From Pelobates cultripes (taxonomy: Eukaryota; Chordata; Amphibia; Anura; Pelobatidae): DNA of 64,000 bases. Position 1 is the stretch's first letter. Each line of letters starts with the position of its first letter. Below the pieces are notes generated by a model. That model was not told the DNA's origin, did not search any database, and saw only the letters and a list, made by a program, of their open reading frames with translations. The position numbers and the translations under genes were made by a program. Shown one piece after another: positions 43,824-55,073 of this stretch. Location of the stretch: positions 101,393,785-101,457,784 of the forward strand of contig OW240917.1 of NCBI GenBank assembly GCA_933207985.1, written 5' to 3'.

Positions 43824-44566
43824 TTAATGGAAGGTTTTCCAATGTCTGAGGGTCTCTGCGGAGAGATCAGCTAGTGTGCTCACAGTAGGGTAGTCGTCAT
43901 TAAGTGAGGATTTGTTTCTGCTTGCTCTGAGGACCAACTCCTTAAAGTGGAAGTAATGTGCCCATAGGACTACATCCCTGGGGGTAGCGTCCAGTAGGTA
44001 GCATGGTTTAGGAATGCGGTGGACTCTGACGACCAGAAGTATATCTGCTGGTATCCCAGGTGCATATGCATGCAGCAGTCCCCTAACGTAGGCTTGCAGA
44101 TCAGATGAGAGAAGATTCTGGGATTCCCCGTAGTCGCAGATTATTGTGCCGTGCTCTATCTTCGGCATCTGCCATCCGCGTTTCCATGAGGTTAATCTTG
44201 TTTTTGAGCTTCTGAACATGGTCCGCCATGTTTGTGTGCTGTTGCCACCTCACTGAACTTCTCTTCTAAGTGTGATGTTCTTGTGCCTAGCTCCACTATT
44301 TCCTTGCGCAATTGGTCAGCAGTATGTTGTCAAGTGGCTATGAGCTTATCAGAGAGGGCTTCCAAGGATCTGGCAATAAACTCTTTTGTCAGGCCTTCCT
44401 GGGTGATGTGTTCGTCCGTCGCCAGTATTTGATTACTGGTGTCTGAGTCATCAGTGCCATCTTTTGTATCCGCTTTTGCGGCCATAGACGCGGAAGACGG
44501 CTTGAGGCCAAAAAGAATTAGCTTGTCAACTCTCATCGAAACATTCTTGTGGTTCGGCTGAGACAT
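43824..44566 (-). pseudogene. LINE ORF1p (coiled coil, RRM, C-terminal domain), frameshifted
   Basis: The N-terminal frame runs 44566-44330 (SQPNHKNVSMRVDKLI, then TKEFIARSLEALSDKLIA at the start of the coiled coil). After a frame change the second frame, 44219-43824, starts in basic coiled coil. It then reads SSDLQAYVRGLLHAYAPGIP and LLVVRVHRIPKPCYL, followed by TPRDVVLWAHYFHFKELVL and LADLSAETLRHWKTFH. The last blocks are the RNA-recognition and C-terminal domains of L1-type ORF1p. It lies upstream of ORF2 on the same strand, as expected. Confidence 0.8.
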
Positions 44567-44672
44567 ATCGCGTGGGAGTGGGTGTTCAAAGTGGTCCTGC
44601 AGTTAGTAACATAGTTTATGTCAGAGCCCAAGTATCAGAGCAAAAGTTATTCAGCCATGTTGCTATGCCCCC

Positions 44673-45904
44673 TGTATTATACTGTTATGATTATAGACTT
44701 TAAACTACATTAGTAACAAAGTGCTACCTTGTGGATCAGATCGTTTATAATTTGTAAAATGGTGGCAGTAAGGACTGAGATGAAACATAGTGATGAGGGG
44801 ATTTACATGGTGTGGTAAAAGTGCAAAGTGGCACAATACTAATCGAATTACTAAGTTATTAGGGTTTAATTGCACTTAAATAGAAATCTGCTTCCATTAA
44901 ATTCTGCATAAAACTATTTCCATGAAGAATAAACATTTGTGTGACATTTCAGTATACAATTTAGGCTTCAATTTAATACTTTTGGATACGCTTTTTAAAT
45001 GGTTTAATATTTTAAGATAAACTTTTAAAATTATATTTATTTTATATAAAAATATAAATGTATCAGAAAATATCAGAATATTACAATATTAAAATATTTT
45101 CTATATATTAAATGATTTTAAAAGTGTATCCAAAAATATTAAATTATTTTAAAAGTTTAGCCTATAATATATTGAGCACTTAAGTGGCTATTACCCAAAT
45201 ATGCAAATATTTTAGCATGAGCTGAATTTAATTTAAAAAAAAAGTGTTGCCCATTATGTTTTGATGAATGTGCAAACCATACAAAGCCTTTGAACAAGGT
45301 AATATATTTAACATTTATGCGGTTATAATTGTATTAAATCTTTTTTGTTGTTGCAGTGTTAATACTGGGATCAATATTTCAGATATAAAGAAGCAATGTA
45401 AACCAGATAAACATTTCTGCCTTCTCGTATGTCATTAATGAGGCACAATTGAAACCAGTCCAGAAATGGTAATCAATGGATTCACATTTGTGTTAACCTT
45501 TAAAATTAGAGAGCCTCTAAGAATAGTGAATGGGCCCTACAGGATATTTCTATTTTAGTGTATCCATTTAGTGGAAGGCATTTACATGCAAATATATTGT
45601 AAAAATGTAATAAAATAAAAAATGTATATATATATTTTTTTAAAGATTATATGTAAATTCTTGCATTATAACTACACATAAAACGTTTTAACAAATGTGA
45701 TGTGACTCGTAATGACGAGCTAACAACGGCATTGCATTATTCAGTGCTATCGTTGAATTGTTTCATCCATTGTAAATCAAACTGGATGAAAGGCTATGCA
45801 CGGATTTCATATATTGAGGATAATTGATTTCTAAGCTACATATGCAGACAATTTTTTAACAATACATGATTTTTGTGTACTTTATAAAGTAAAATAAATC
45901 TTAC
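44673..45904 (-). other. SPOCK3: SPOCK3 intron, no feature recognised
   Basis: Very AT-rich intron sequence up to the donor of the exon at 45905. Confidence 0.55.
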
Positions 45905-46024
45905 TGCTTCTTTCTTGGCTTGGCACAGCTTTAGTCTTCTCATTTTGATATTCACTTTCATGGAGTGCCTTAAACCAATCTCTCAGCCGGTTGGCAAAAT
46001 CTCTGAACTCCTGATCAGTGCAGA
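45905..46024 (-). CDS. SPOCK3: SPOCK3 exon: start of the EC-type region
   Basis: Acceptor TAGAATGAATAAAG-side on plus (minus reads CATTCTAG), donor GTAAGA, 120 bases, phase 1 at both ends. It encodes CTDQEFRDFANRLRDWFKAL, then HESEYQNEKTKAVPSQERS, an amphipathic helix and a variable linker that leads into FDTSILPIC of the next exon through an A/GG Arg codon. FANRLRDWFKALHES with QNEKTK and ERSR at the end matches testican-3 better than testican-1. The intron to the next exon is 10.5 kb and loaded with transposons. The Kazal exon expected upstream was not found to the right. Confidence 0.93.
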
Positions 46025-46585
46025 CTAGAATGAATAAAGCAAATATTTTAGTATTATATGATTTTATAATTAAAAAAATCAATATAATTAAGTTTCAAGT
46101 AATTCATAGTAAACAATAAAGACAAATCTTAATATAAGGATTTAAAATAAAACAATCAAATATTTGAGTCTCTTTAGGAAACCACACAAACAATACTTAA
46201 CACTAGCTTATTAATGTGTACCCAGGTCTGGTCCAGATTCTAAGGGTATCCTCCCCAATTATATGCTCCCCCAGGAAGACCTTCATACTGGATCAGTCCA
46301 AGTCAAAGTACATTTTGATTAGATGACAAGACACTATGAATTAAAAAGTCTGGCACAATTTCTACACCCTCAAAGAAATGACTGCACTCGTGCTTGAATT
46401 AACTTTTAATCGTAGGAGCTTTTTGTCCTGAAAAGAAGGTGCTCCACTACTCCACTACTATCACTTTGGAAAAATTAGAAAAGAGTCTAGTTTCTCAAGT
46501 TCTTCCAATAGCAGACTTTACATGGAACATAGTATCACACGTAACAATGTTTCAATCATGCAATGTAATTGTGCTAGCATGTTAA
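46025..46585 (-). other. SPOCK3: SPOCK3 intron, no feature recognised
   Basis: No gene or element was recognised. It should be intron, because upstream SPOCK3 exons must lie further right. Confidence 0.55.
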
Positions 46586-47131
46586 AGGGACACTATAGTC
46601 ACCTGAACAACTTTAGCTTAATTAAGCAGTTTTGGTGTATAGAACATGCCCCTGCAGCTTCACTGCTCAATCCTCTGCGATTTAGGAGTTAATTCCCTTT
46701 GTTTATGAACCCTAGTCACACTTCCCGGCATGTGACTTGCAGAGCCTTCCATAAACACTTCCTGTAAAGAGAGCCCTATTTAGACTTTCTTTATTGCAAG
46801 TTCTGTTTATTTAAGATTTTCTTATCCCCTGCTATGTTAATAGCTTGCTAGACCCTGCAAGAGCCTCTTGTATGTGATTAAAGTTCAATTTAGAGATTGA
46901 GATACACTTATTTAAGGTAAATTACATCTGTTTGAAAGTGAAACCAGTTTTTTTTTCATGCAGGCTCTTTCAATCATAGCCAGGGGAGGTGTGGCTAAGG
47001 CTGCATAAACAGAAACAAAGTGATTTAACTCCCAAATGACAGTGAATTGAGCAGTGAAATTGCAGGGGAATGATCTATACACTAAAACTGCTTAATTTAG
47101 CTAAAGTAATTTAGATGACTATAGTGTTCCT
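46586..47131. mobile_element. TTAA-flanked MITE, piggyBac-like ends
   Basis: The 546-bp element is flanked by TTAA at 46582-46585 and 47132-47135. Ends read AGGGACACTATAGTCACC and, inward from the right, AGGAACACTATAGTCATC. It has no coding capacity. The same end motif recurs in shorter elements at 55919-56157 and near 56356. TTAA duplication is typical of piggyBac transposition. Confidence 0.8.
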
Positions 47132-47135
47132 TTAA

Positions 47136-48221
47136 ATTCATCAAATCTGCTATTATGTTCCAGTAAAAGTCTGATATTGGTTGAACTGAGTGCTCAGACT
47201 CTTTTCTGATTTTTACTAACCTTTCAACAGCCGGTATCAAAAACAAACAAGAGAGACTCCCAATCTAAATATTAAACAAACATGACTGTTAACCTAATAT
47301 CTATGAGTTGGTTAAGTTCCCCTTTGATTTGAACATGATTTGCAATTTATTGGGTACTTAACTAAACAAGTGAGGTTTGCTGATTTGGTGCATTATGGTG
47401 AGCTAGAACAAACACAAATGATTAACATGGAAACTGGGAACCATAAGGATAAATTCAGTGACTTTATTTAATGTGCAGTCATATGGTAGAAATCATTTTT
47501 TTTACTGTCACAACAGAATAAGTTTTTTTTGTGCATCAATCTTATTTCTCTCTGTCAGAAGAAGACATATGGACATTCATAGGTGATTTTATTTTTAGGG
47601 CTCATTGTACACCCATCACTTTCAAAATTCTAAGAGAAATGGTGTGGTTAGTTAAGGATAGAGTATTTATTACTAGAAATTAATTGATAGTTTTGGTGTA
47701 AGTATACATCTCAACACAAGGAGGGGAGCTGGGCTGAAAAGGATACATCAGTGATGCATTAACAATGGTGCAGATTCTGCATAAAAAAAGGCATATCATA
47801 TAAGCATTTATATGTGAAAGGCTGGTCAGCAACCATGGTGGCTTTTTCCTAGTGGCTGACGTGCAAAGCACTGTGGAAATGTTCTGCATTTGTTTTGAGT
47901 AGTGTGAGTGTGTCACTTGTTATTTATGTAGCTTTTCTTCTGGTGACCCCATAAGTAGAACATCAGATAACTAAGTATAGTTGGACAGAGCCCCGAAAAT
48001 CAGGACTGTGCTGTCAAGAAGGGAGGGAGAGATGTCTTTAAGCATAGAGAGCATGAAACGTAATTTGGTCTTCATATCTTCTCCCAACTTAAGTATATGC
48101 ACATGCACTAGCTTTAAACTATAACTGAGCATTTTTATAAATAATACATATTTTAATAATAACGATCAATATGAGACAAAATATCATCTAGCCATTGACA
48201 AAAGGTAAAAAAAAATAATAA
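47136..48221 (-). other. SPOCK3: SPOCK3 intron, no feature recognised
   Basis: AT-rich, no element boundary or coding family seen. Confidence 0.5.
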
Positions 48222-48229
48222 TCTACAAA

Positions 48230-48594
48230 TAGTGATGTCCCGAAATGTTCGCCGAACGGTTCGCGAACGGTTCGCCATGAACAGTTCGCCGTGGACTCAT
48301 CATTGAGTAAACTTTGACCCTGTACCTCACAGTCAGCAGACACATTCCAGCCAATCAGCAGCAGACCCTCCCTCCCAGACCCTCCCACCTCCTGGACAGC
48401 TCACTAAGAATGCAACTTCAAAATGGATGCTGTCCAGGAGGTGGGAGGGTCTGGGAGGGAGTCTGCTGCTGATTGGCTGGAATGTGTCTGCTGACTGTGA
48501 GGTACAGGGTCAAAGTTTACTCAATGATGAGTCCGTGGCGAACCGTTGGCGAACAGTTCGCGAACCGTTCAGCGAACAGTTCGGGACATCACTA
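48230..48594. mobile_element. Palindromic MITE with 8-bp target duplication (hAT-like)
   Basis: The 365-bp element starts TAGTGATGTCCCGAA and ends TTCGGGACATCACTA. Its arms form a long imperfect palindrome, with TTCGCGAACGGTTCGC-type repeats near the ends and GTGGGAGGGTCTGGGAGGGA near the centre. TCTACAAA occurs at 48222-48229 and 48595-48602, a perfect 8-bp duplication as made by hAT transposases. Similar short frames on both strands follow from the palindrome and are not genes. A half copy lies at 54885-55073. Confidence 0.88.
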
Positions 48595-48602
48595 TCTACA
48601 AA

Positions 48603-50073
48603 TAATTTTGCAACACTGGTGGCACACTGCTATGAATGTCCCTAATAAACAAGTCATCAAATCACTTAAGTGTCTGTAACTGGGTATTTGGCAACAGATG
48701 CACTTTGTAAAAGTATTTATTTACAGCTACTAACGCATGTTGTTCATTTATGGTATTGTTCTCAGATAAATATAAAATATCCTGCATTTGGCTTGCAATC
48801 TTGGCTACCTTAAATTGTTTAATTACAATAAATATACTCTTAACAAAGTAAAATAAGTAATGGGTGAATTGTGTTTTAATGCATTCAATATATCCATATA
48901 ATACAGCCATCTAATTTATTATGTATTTGGGTGGGGGGAGGATCTGTGTATCATGCTATTTTGTTCTACTTACAGAACACTTATTTAAATTAGTATATTA
49001 TTTATGGCTTCGGTGTATCAGCTTTATCTCTGTGAAAATGAAAAAAAAAAAAAAACATTGGAAATTCATCCCTGAGGCTCACATTTGTTCAACTAAAATG
49101 AAAATAATATTTTAGCTTTCTAGTTGGTCCACATGAATTTTATTACTGGCCTTTGGATGACAAACTGTCCGATTCTTACACATACTTTTATGATATGTAG
49201 AACAAATAAAATTAATTGTGGACTATGACCCGTCAAATTCATTTTAAAAAAAAAAAAGACTTCTTGATATAAAACATTCTTAAACATGATTTAGTTAGGT
49301 TACATTTATAAGAAACAATTTTTTTCCAATACAGCTGAATACATAGTACAATCAGTATAATTTGTGGTTTCAATTTAGTTATATAGACCTTTAAAATTAA
49401 ATATTGGCTCCTATTATTTTTAAATTTAATGAATACAAGTCAGAAACCAAAAATTAAGGTACGCCGTATAATATTACATATATAAAGCATACTGATTGCT
49501 ATGGTATATTAAATAAACAGTCACATAAAAAAGGTAGCAGAAAAAGGAAGCATACATTTCTCTAGAATCAAGTGTGTGCTAGATGTCAGGTTGTCAGATT
49601 GTCACTGCAATTTAAATAGGGCACATAAGAGCCAAACGAATGCAGCTGTGTCAAGGTGAATACTCTTCAGATGTGAGTTCACAGAGTTGACGCATAATAT
49701 AAAACAACTTATGTAGATCGTGATTCGATCACTTTAGGAATTGTACCATTCTTACAATTCTCCATAGTATTGAGTAATAATTTTGAGTACCAATTATTGA
49801 AGATGTATCTTTCTGCGCTGTTCTTTTTGGCTGTTTTATTGTTGAGATAATGAAAAATAAAACATATTTAAAAAAAAAAAAAATAAGTTAATTGAGGCCT
49901 AAGTAAGGTAAAAGACAACAGTCTTTCCATTAGTTAATTATGGTCTCTAAGCACCTGTGAGTAAATACCATCAGGTTGTGGGCATTTAAAGGACAACTGT
50001 CAACAAATTTTTACTTCTTGCTTTTTAAATGTTTAATACTGTTTATTAATGTAATGTTTTATTTTTTTCATTA
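48603..50073 (-). other. SPOCK3: SPOCK3 intron, no feature recognised
   Basis: AT-rich. The segment 48662-48910 holds a minus-strand frame without recognisable similarity. Confidence 0.5.
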
Positions 50074-51636
50074 CAGGGAGTGCAGAATAATTAGGCAAGT
50101 TGTATTTTTGAGGATTAATTTTATTATTGAACAACAACCATGTTCTCAATGAACCCAAAAAACTCATTAATATCAAAGCTGAATATTTTTGGAAGTAGTT
50201 TTTAGTTTGTTTTTAGTTATAGCTATGTTAGGGGGATATCTGTGTGTGCAGGTGACTATTACTGTGCATAATTATTAGGCAACTTAACAAAAAACAAATA
50301 TATACCCATTTCAATTATTTATTATTACCAGTGAAACCAATATAACATCTCAACATTCACAAATATACATTTCTGACATTCAAAAACAAAACAAAAACAA
50401 ATCAGTGACCAATATAGCCACCTTTCTTTGCAAGGACACTCAAAAGCCTGCCATCCATGGATTCTGTCAGTGTTTTGATCTGTTCACCATCAACATTGCG
50501 TGCAGCAGCAACCACAGCCTCCCAGACACTGTTCAGAGAGGTGTACTGTTTTCCCTCCTTGTAAATCTCACATTTGATGATGGACCACAGGTTCTCAATG
50601 GGGTTCAGATCAGGTGAACAAGGAGGCCATGTCATTAGATTTTCTTCTTTTATACCCTTTCTTGCCAGCCACGCTGTGGAGTACTTGGACGCGTGTGATG
50701 GAGCATTGTCCTGCATGAAAATCATGTTTTTCTTGAAGGATGCAGACTTCTTCCTGTACCACTGCTTGAAGAAGGTGTCTTCCAGGAACTGGCAGTAGGA
50801 CTGGGAGTTGAGCTTGACTCCATCCTCAACCCGAAAAGGCCCCACAAGCTCATCTTTGATGATACCAGCCCAAACCAGTACTCCACCTCCACCTTGCTGG
50901 CGTCTGAGTCGGACTGGAGCTCTCTGCCCTTTACCAATCCAGCCACGGGCCCATCCATCTGGCCCATCAAGACTCACTCTCATTTCATCAGTCCATAAAA
51001 CCTTAGAAAAATCAGTCTTGAGATATTTCTTGGCCCAGTCTTGACGTTTCAGCTTGTGTGTCTTGTTCAGTGGTGGTCGTCTTTCAGCCTTTCTTACCTT
51101 GGCCATGTCTCTGAGTATTGCACACCTTGTGCTTTTGGGCACTCCAGTGATGTTGCAGCTCTGAAATATGGCCAAACTGGTGGCAAGTGGCATCGTGGCA
51201 GCTGCACGCTTGACTTTTCTCAGTTCATGGGCAGTTATTTTGCGCCTTGGTTTTTCCACACGCTTCTTGCGACCCTGTTGACTATTTTGAATGAAACGCT
51301 TGATTGTTCGATGATCACGCTTCAGAAGCTTTGCAATTTTAAGAGTGCTGCATCCCTCTGCAAGATATCTCACTATTTTTGACTTTTCTGAGCCTGTCAA
51401 GTCCTTCTTTTGACCCATTTTGCCAAAGGAAAGGAAGTTGCCTAATAATTATGCACACCTGATATAGGGTGTTGATGTCATTAGACCACACCTCTTCTCA
51501 TTACAGAGATGCACATCACCTAATATGCTTAATTGGTAGTAGGCTTTCGAGCCTATACAGCTTGGAGTAAGACAACATGCATAAAGAGGATGATGTGGTC
51601 AAAATACTCATTTGCCTAATAATTCTGCACTCCCTG
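50074..51636 (-). mobile_element. Tc1/mariner transposon of DD37E type, apparently intact
   Basis: The 1563-bp element has TA on both sides (50072-50073, 51637-51638). Its inverted ends read CAGGGAGTGCAGAATAATTA and CAGGGAGTGCAGAATTATTA and continue with GGCAA on both sides: at least 25 bases with one mismatch. One uninterrupted transposase ORF lies on the minus strand. The intact ORF and near-identical ends indicate a young copy, possibly still mobile. Confidence 0.93.
50402..51418 (-). CDS. Tc1/mariner DD37E transposase, full length
   Basis: 338 residues from the ATG at 51418, with no stop or frameshift. The N-terminal helix-turn-helix is LTGSEKSKIVRYLAEGCSTL and then KIAKLLKRDHRTIKRFIQ. 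A basic GRKKRVEKPRRKIT stretch (AT-hook/NLS-like) and a second HTH follow. The catalytic acidic residues are D in VLWTDEMRVSL, D in FMQDNAPSHAS and E in PDLNPIENLW, with 37 residues between the last two (DD37E). A glycine-rich QQGGGGVLVWAG box lies between the first two. It would excise and insert the element at TA. DD37E elements (TRT group) are known from fish and frogs. All key residues are present. Confidence 0.93.
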   Translation of the reverse strand: MGQKKDLTGSEKSKIVRYLAEGCSTLKIAKLLKRDHRTIKRFIQNSQQGRKKRVEKPRRKITAHELRKVKRAAATMPLATSLAIFQSCNITGVPKSTRCAILRDMAKVRKAERRPPLNKTHKLKRQDWAKKYLKTDFSKVLWTDEMRVSLDGPDGWARGWIGKGQRAPVRLRRQQGGGGVLVWAGIIKDELVGPFRVEDGVKLNSQSYCQFLEDTFFKQWYRKKSASFKKNMIFMQDNAPSHASKYSTAWLARKGIKEENLMTWPPCSPDLNPIENLWSIIKCEIYKEGKQYTSLNSVWEAVVAAARNVDGEQIKTLTESMDGRLLSVLAKKGGYIGH

Positions 51637-51638
51637 TA

Positions 51639-53220
51639 AAATAATTTTCAATTATTTATGTCTGGGTGAGCAGTCATATTAGGTCAGGTTCTACAATTTT
51701 CTGACCAATTGCTGTTCAACCTAACTTGCCTGTTGCTGCCGATAACAGTATGCTCTGTCTATTGCAATTTTCTATATATGACTTAGGGCATTGCAGAAAA
51801 TGAAAAATAAACTAGAACATTATATTTAATAAAAATATGTGTATTATGGATCAGTAGCATGATATACATAAAATGTCCTGGAAAAAGATTTGGAAAAAGG
51901 CACCTTACCCTATGCATTGTGTCTTCCTGACCTGATTGCATATCCTAGCCTGTGTAGGCACACTGGAGCCTGCTTTATAGAGCCTGATATGGCTCTACAC
52001 ATGGGAAATAAGATTTTGTGATTCAACTTATTACGATACAAAGCTGCCATCTAACTGCTTTATAATCTTATTTCCCATAACAACTATTCAAATTATTGTT
52101 AAGTAAATCAGATCTTTCACTGGAAATCAGGTCCAAATGTTATACATTTTATACTTATAATTGACTGTGTTATCATCATATAATTAAAATGTTGCCAATG
52201 TCCACCTAAATTCAAGTTTCTACCATTAAGACATCCAAAACATTGTCGACAAATAACACGCCATTATGTGTAGGAACATACAAAATAATTTTCTACTTAT
52301 TCTATTTTACCTCTTCTGTGTCTGATTAATAGATACCAACCAGGTATGTGTCCACATCATTCCCCAAAGTTCCTCTAATAATGATTAATTCATATGGATT
52401 ACAACATTTTCTTCTATAATATCTTATGGGAGAATGAATTCATCATAATAATCATTAGAATTGTGCATCTGGTTTCAAATGAATTGCAATTCATCCAAAT
52501 TTTAGCAACTGGTATTCCATCCAAAACCCTAAGCTCCAAAATGCTAAAAAGACAAATAACAAACCAAACCAAACCAAATGGGCAATGGGTAAGCTATTTT
52601 GTTTGTTTCATGGGTCGTAGTTTCGTTGCACGAAAAAAAGATGATTTATGGAAAAAAAAGATGACTGATGGTTTGGGGACTGCCACTAAATGTTGATTTT
52701 ATTTACAAGCCAAGGGAGAATGGCCAATACAAGGAAAGAAGATGGGAAGCATTGAAAAAATATCTATATTTATATATTGATATATTCTATATTTAATAAA
52801 TATATAATATTTAAACATAGATTTTTTTTTACTGCATCTTCTCATTTCCCTCTATAGATTACTACTTCTCAAAAATGTACCTATTAGTATACTGGAAAAA
52901 ATATACTTACTATTTATACTTTGCAGTACACTGATTGGCCACTGTTGGTTTTCTCAAAATTATTGCAGAGCCAAAATTCATTCAAGCTGCAAATCCAAGT
53001 GGATGAAACCCATAATGCTGGAAACATTTTTTTTTGCATGAATTTATTAGGATGAAATGATTTTTTCCATCATGCACAATTCTAATATTCTAATCATCTT
53101 ATGACTATCTATAGTCATACTTCTGTTAATACAGAACATGCTAGAAGCACATAATATCTACCTCAACTTGGTTTCTGAAGTTTAAATATGCCTAGACTGC
53201 CACTATAAAAACAAACTCTC
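51639..53220 (-). other. SPOCK3: SPOCK3 intron, no feature recognised
   Basis: AT-rich; nothing recognised. Confidence 0.5.
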
Positions 53221-53224
53221 TATC

Positions 53225-54118
53225 TTGCTCATTTATAACCTGTTGCATGATGCATCAGGAATAGGTAAAACCCAGATCCAGGCACTAAAAGGAAATAATA
53301 ACATTTTAAAAATAGGAAATGAGAGGAACTGTTGGGAATTGCTAAAGACAACAAACTATGCAACAATGTGCAATGTCAATCAGCAGTGGCTAAGGCCAGT
53401 ATGGTATTGTCATGCATGAAAAAGGGCATTCATTCTCGGGATGAGAATATCATTTTGCCTCTTTATCACTGGTAAGACCCCATATTGAATATGCTGTGCA
53501 ATTTTGGGCACCTGTTCTAAAGAAGGATATAATAGCACTAGAAAAAGTGCAGAGGCGGGCTACAAAATTAATAAAAGGAATGGAACATATCAGCTATGAA
53601 GAAAGGTTAACAAATTTAAACCTATTTAGTTTAGAAAAATGTCGCCTGAGAGGTGATATGATAACACTATACAAATATATTCGGGGCCAATACTTTACAT
53701 AGGACACAAGGTCATGCGTTTAGACTGGAAGAAAGAAGATTTTGTCTTAGGCAAAGGAAAGGTTTTTTTACTGTAAGAACAATAAGAATGTGGAATTCTC
53801 TGCCTGAAGAAGTGGTTTTATCAGAGTCCATACAGATGTTCAAACAGTTACTAGATGCATACTTGCAAGAGCAGAATATTCAAGGATATAATTTTTCAAT
53901 GTAGGGTGATAACTGCTTGATCCAAGGATGAATCGGACTGCCATTCTGGGGTCAAGAAGGAATTTTTTTCCTAGCTTGTTGCAAAATTGGAAGTGCTTCA
54001 AACTGTTTTTTTTTTTCCTTCTTTTGGATCAACAGCAAAAACCAAATGTGAGGAAGGCTGAACTTGATGGATGCAAGTCTCTTTTCAGCTATGTAACTAT
54101 GTAACTCTATGTAACTGC
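53225..54118 (+). mobile_element. L2-like LINE, 5'-truncated, RT thumb to 3' tail
   Basis: After a decayed RT segment (53225-53495), the frame 53496-53702 reads [20 protein letters not shown], then [20 protein letters not shown] and [14 protein letters not shown], the RT C-terminal region of CR1/L2-type LINEs. Past a stop, LPEEVVLSESIQMFKQLLDA near 53805 continues the C-terminus. The 3' end carries GGATCAACAGCAAAAACC and a tail of CTATGTAAC repeats (54087-54117), the short tandem tail usual for L2-type elements. Copies of the 3' end are at 9370 and 33405. Confidence 0.82.
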
Positions 54119-54466
54119 CAACATACACCCTCAACTCTTCCGCTACAATAGGTGTGGTAGGATGGGAAGTAATAATAGCAAAATTTCTGATAAGTGAACA
54201 CTATCCGTTTCTTCAGGTCACTGGCCTGTAATATAGAGGTCAATAATTATTTGAGGGCTAGAAATTCATCAAGCCCCTAGCCCAAATGAGACCAAAGGAT
54301 GTCTTATAACTTAATACAAAAACAATCTAAACTTAATATAAAAAATATCACATACCAATTACGGGAGCTGGCAATGTTTAAAATGGGCACACAATGTAAA
54401 TAATTCCTTCCAACCTAACCCATTAATTGCCTACTTCATAACAAACCCTCCTACTTCTTCCTGTAA
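54119..54466 (-). other. SPOCK3: SPOCK3 intron, no feature recognised
   Basis: No coding or repeat family recognised. Confidence 0.5.
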
Positions 54467-54553
54467 AAATGTTTCAGAATAATGTATTCTCTCCCTCTAA
54501 TAACCATCAGTAGCATTTATTAGAGGGAGATAATACATTATTCTGAAACATTT
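54467..54553. other. Long hairpin, 37-base arms, 13-base loop
   Basis: Arms 54467-54503 and 54517-54553 are reverse complements with a single mismatch (CTCTCC against GGAGAT near the middle). The loop is CCATCAGTAGCAT. Size and shape fit either a pre-miRNA-like hairpin or a minimal palindromic MITE. No other copy was seen in the window. Confidence 0.85.
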
Positions 54554-54884
54554 ATGCCAATTAAACAACTGAGCCTTATCCTTTTCAAATCAGGCCAACT
54601 GAAGTTCATCACTAGACAAGTCTTGCAAGGCTTGCTCAGTGACATAAGTGTAACCATTTTTATATTTTTAATCAGGTTTTAATGTTGTTAAATGTGTGTG
54701 TTTCCTTTCTCTGCCATTTTTACCTATAGCACTGAAACGTTTAACAGAGTTATTTACTAATGTGATAATTGCCGGGAATTCCAAGAGAATTTAATGTCAA
54801 TTTCAAATTTAAGGCTAAATTAACCTAACTAGAATAATTCTGCAAGTCAGCTATGCTTCCAGTTTTAACATTTTGGCCTTAAAT
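54554..54884 (-). other. SPOCK3: No feature recognised
   Basis: AT-rich presumed intron. Confidence 0.5.
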
Positions 54885-55073
54885 CTGGACAGCATCCATG
54901 TTGAAGGCAGCTTCAACATGGATGCTGTCCAGGAGGTGGGAGGGCCTGGGAGGGAGGGTCTGCTGGAGATTGGCCGGGATGTGTCAGCTGACCGGAGCTC
55001 GCCGCGAATGGTTTGTGGCGAGCCGTGGCGAGCCATTCGCGGGAAGTTCGCGAGCGGTTCGCGACATCTCTAT
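54885..55073. mobile_element. Half copy of the palindromic MITE
   Basis: It begins with a perfect 22-bp hairpin (CTGGACAGCATCCATG... arms at 54885-54906 and 54911-54932, loop GCAG), which is the centre of the element. It then continues as the right arm only, to GCGACATCTCTA. GTGGGAGGG-CTGGGAGGGA and the TTCGCG repeats match 48437-48594. The outer left arm is absent. Confidence 0.75.

Larger units (their letters stand above)
38971..44672 (-). mobile_element. L1/Tx1-like LINE, near full length but decayed
   Basis: On the minus strand the order is a 5' region near 44672, ORF1 (44566-43824), ORF2 endonuclease end (about 42110-41730), RT (41034-40444), later ORF2 (40471-39347) and an ORF2 C-terminus near 39178-38972. 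A fragment of a second PLE family sits inside it at about 42440-43520, where the N-terminal endonuclease would be. Multiple frameshifts and a mutated RT catalytic motif show that it is dead. Confidence 0.75.

Noticed and set aside
48188..48679. Frames with similar peptides on both strands (NVSADCEVQGQS)
   Set aside because: They are explained by the palindromic MITE at 48230-48594.
51041..51382. Plus-strand frames opposite the DD37E transposase
   Set aside because: They are shadows of the intact transposase on the minus strand.
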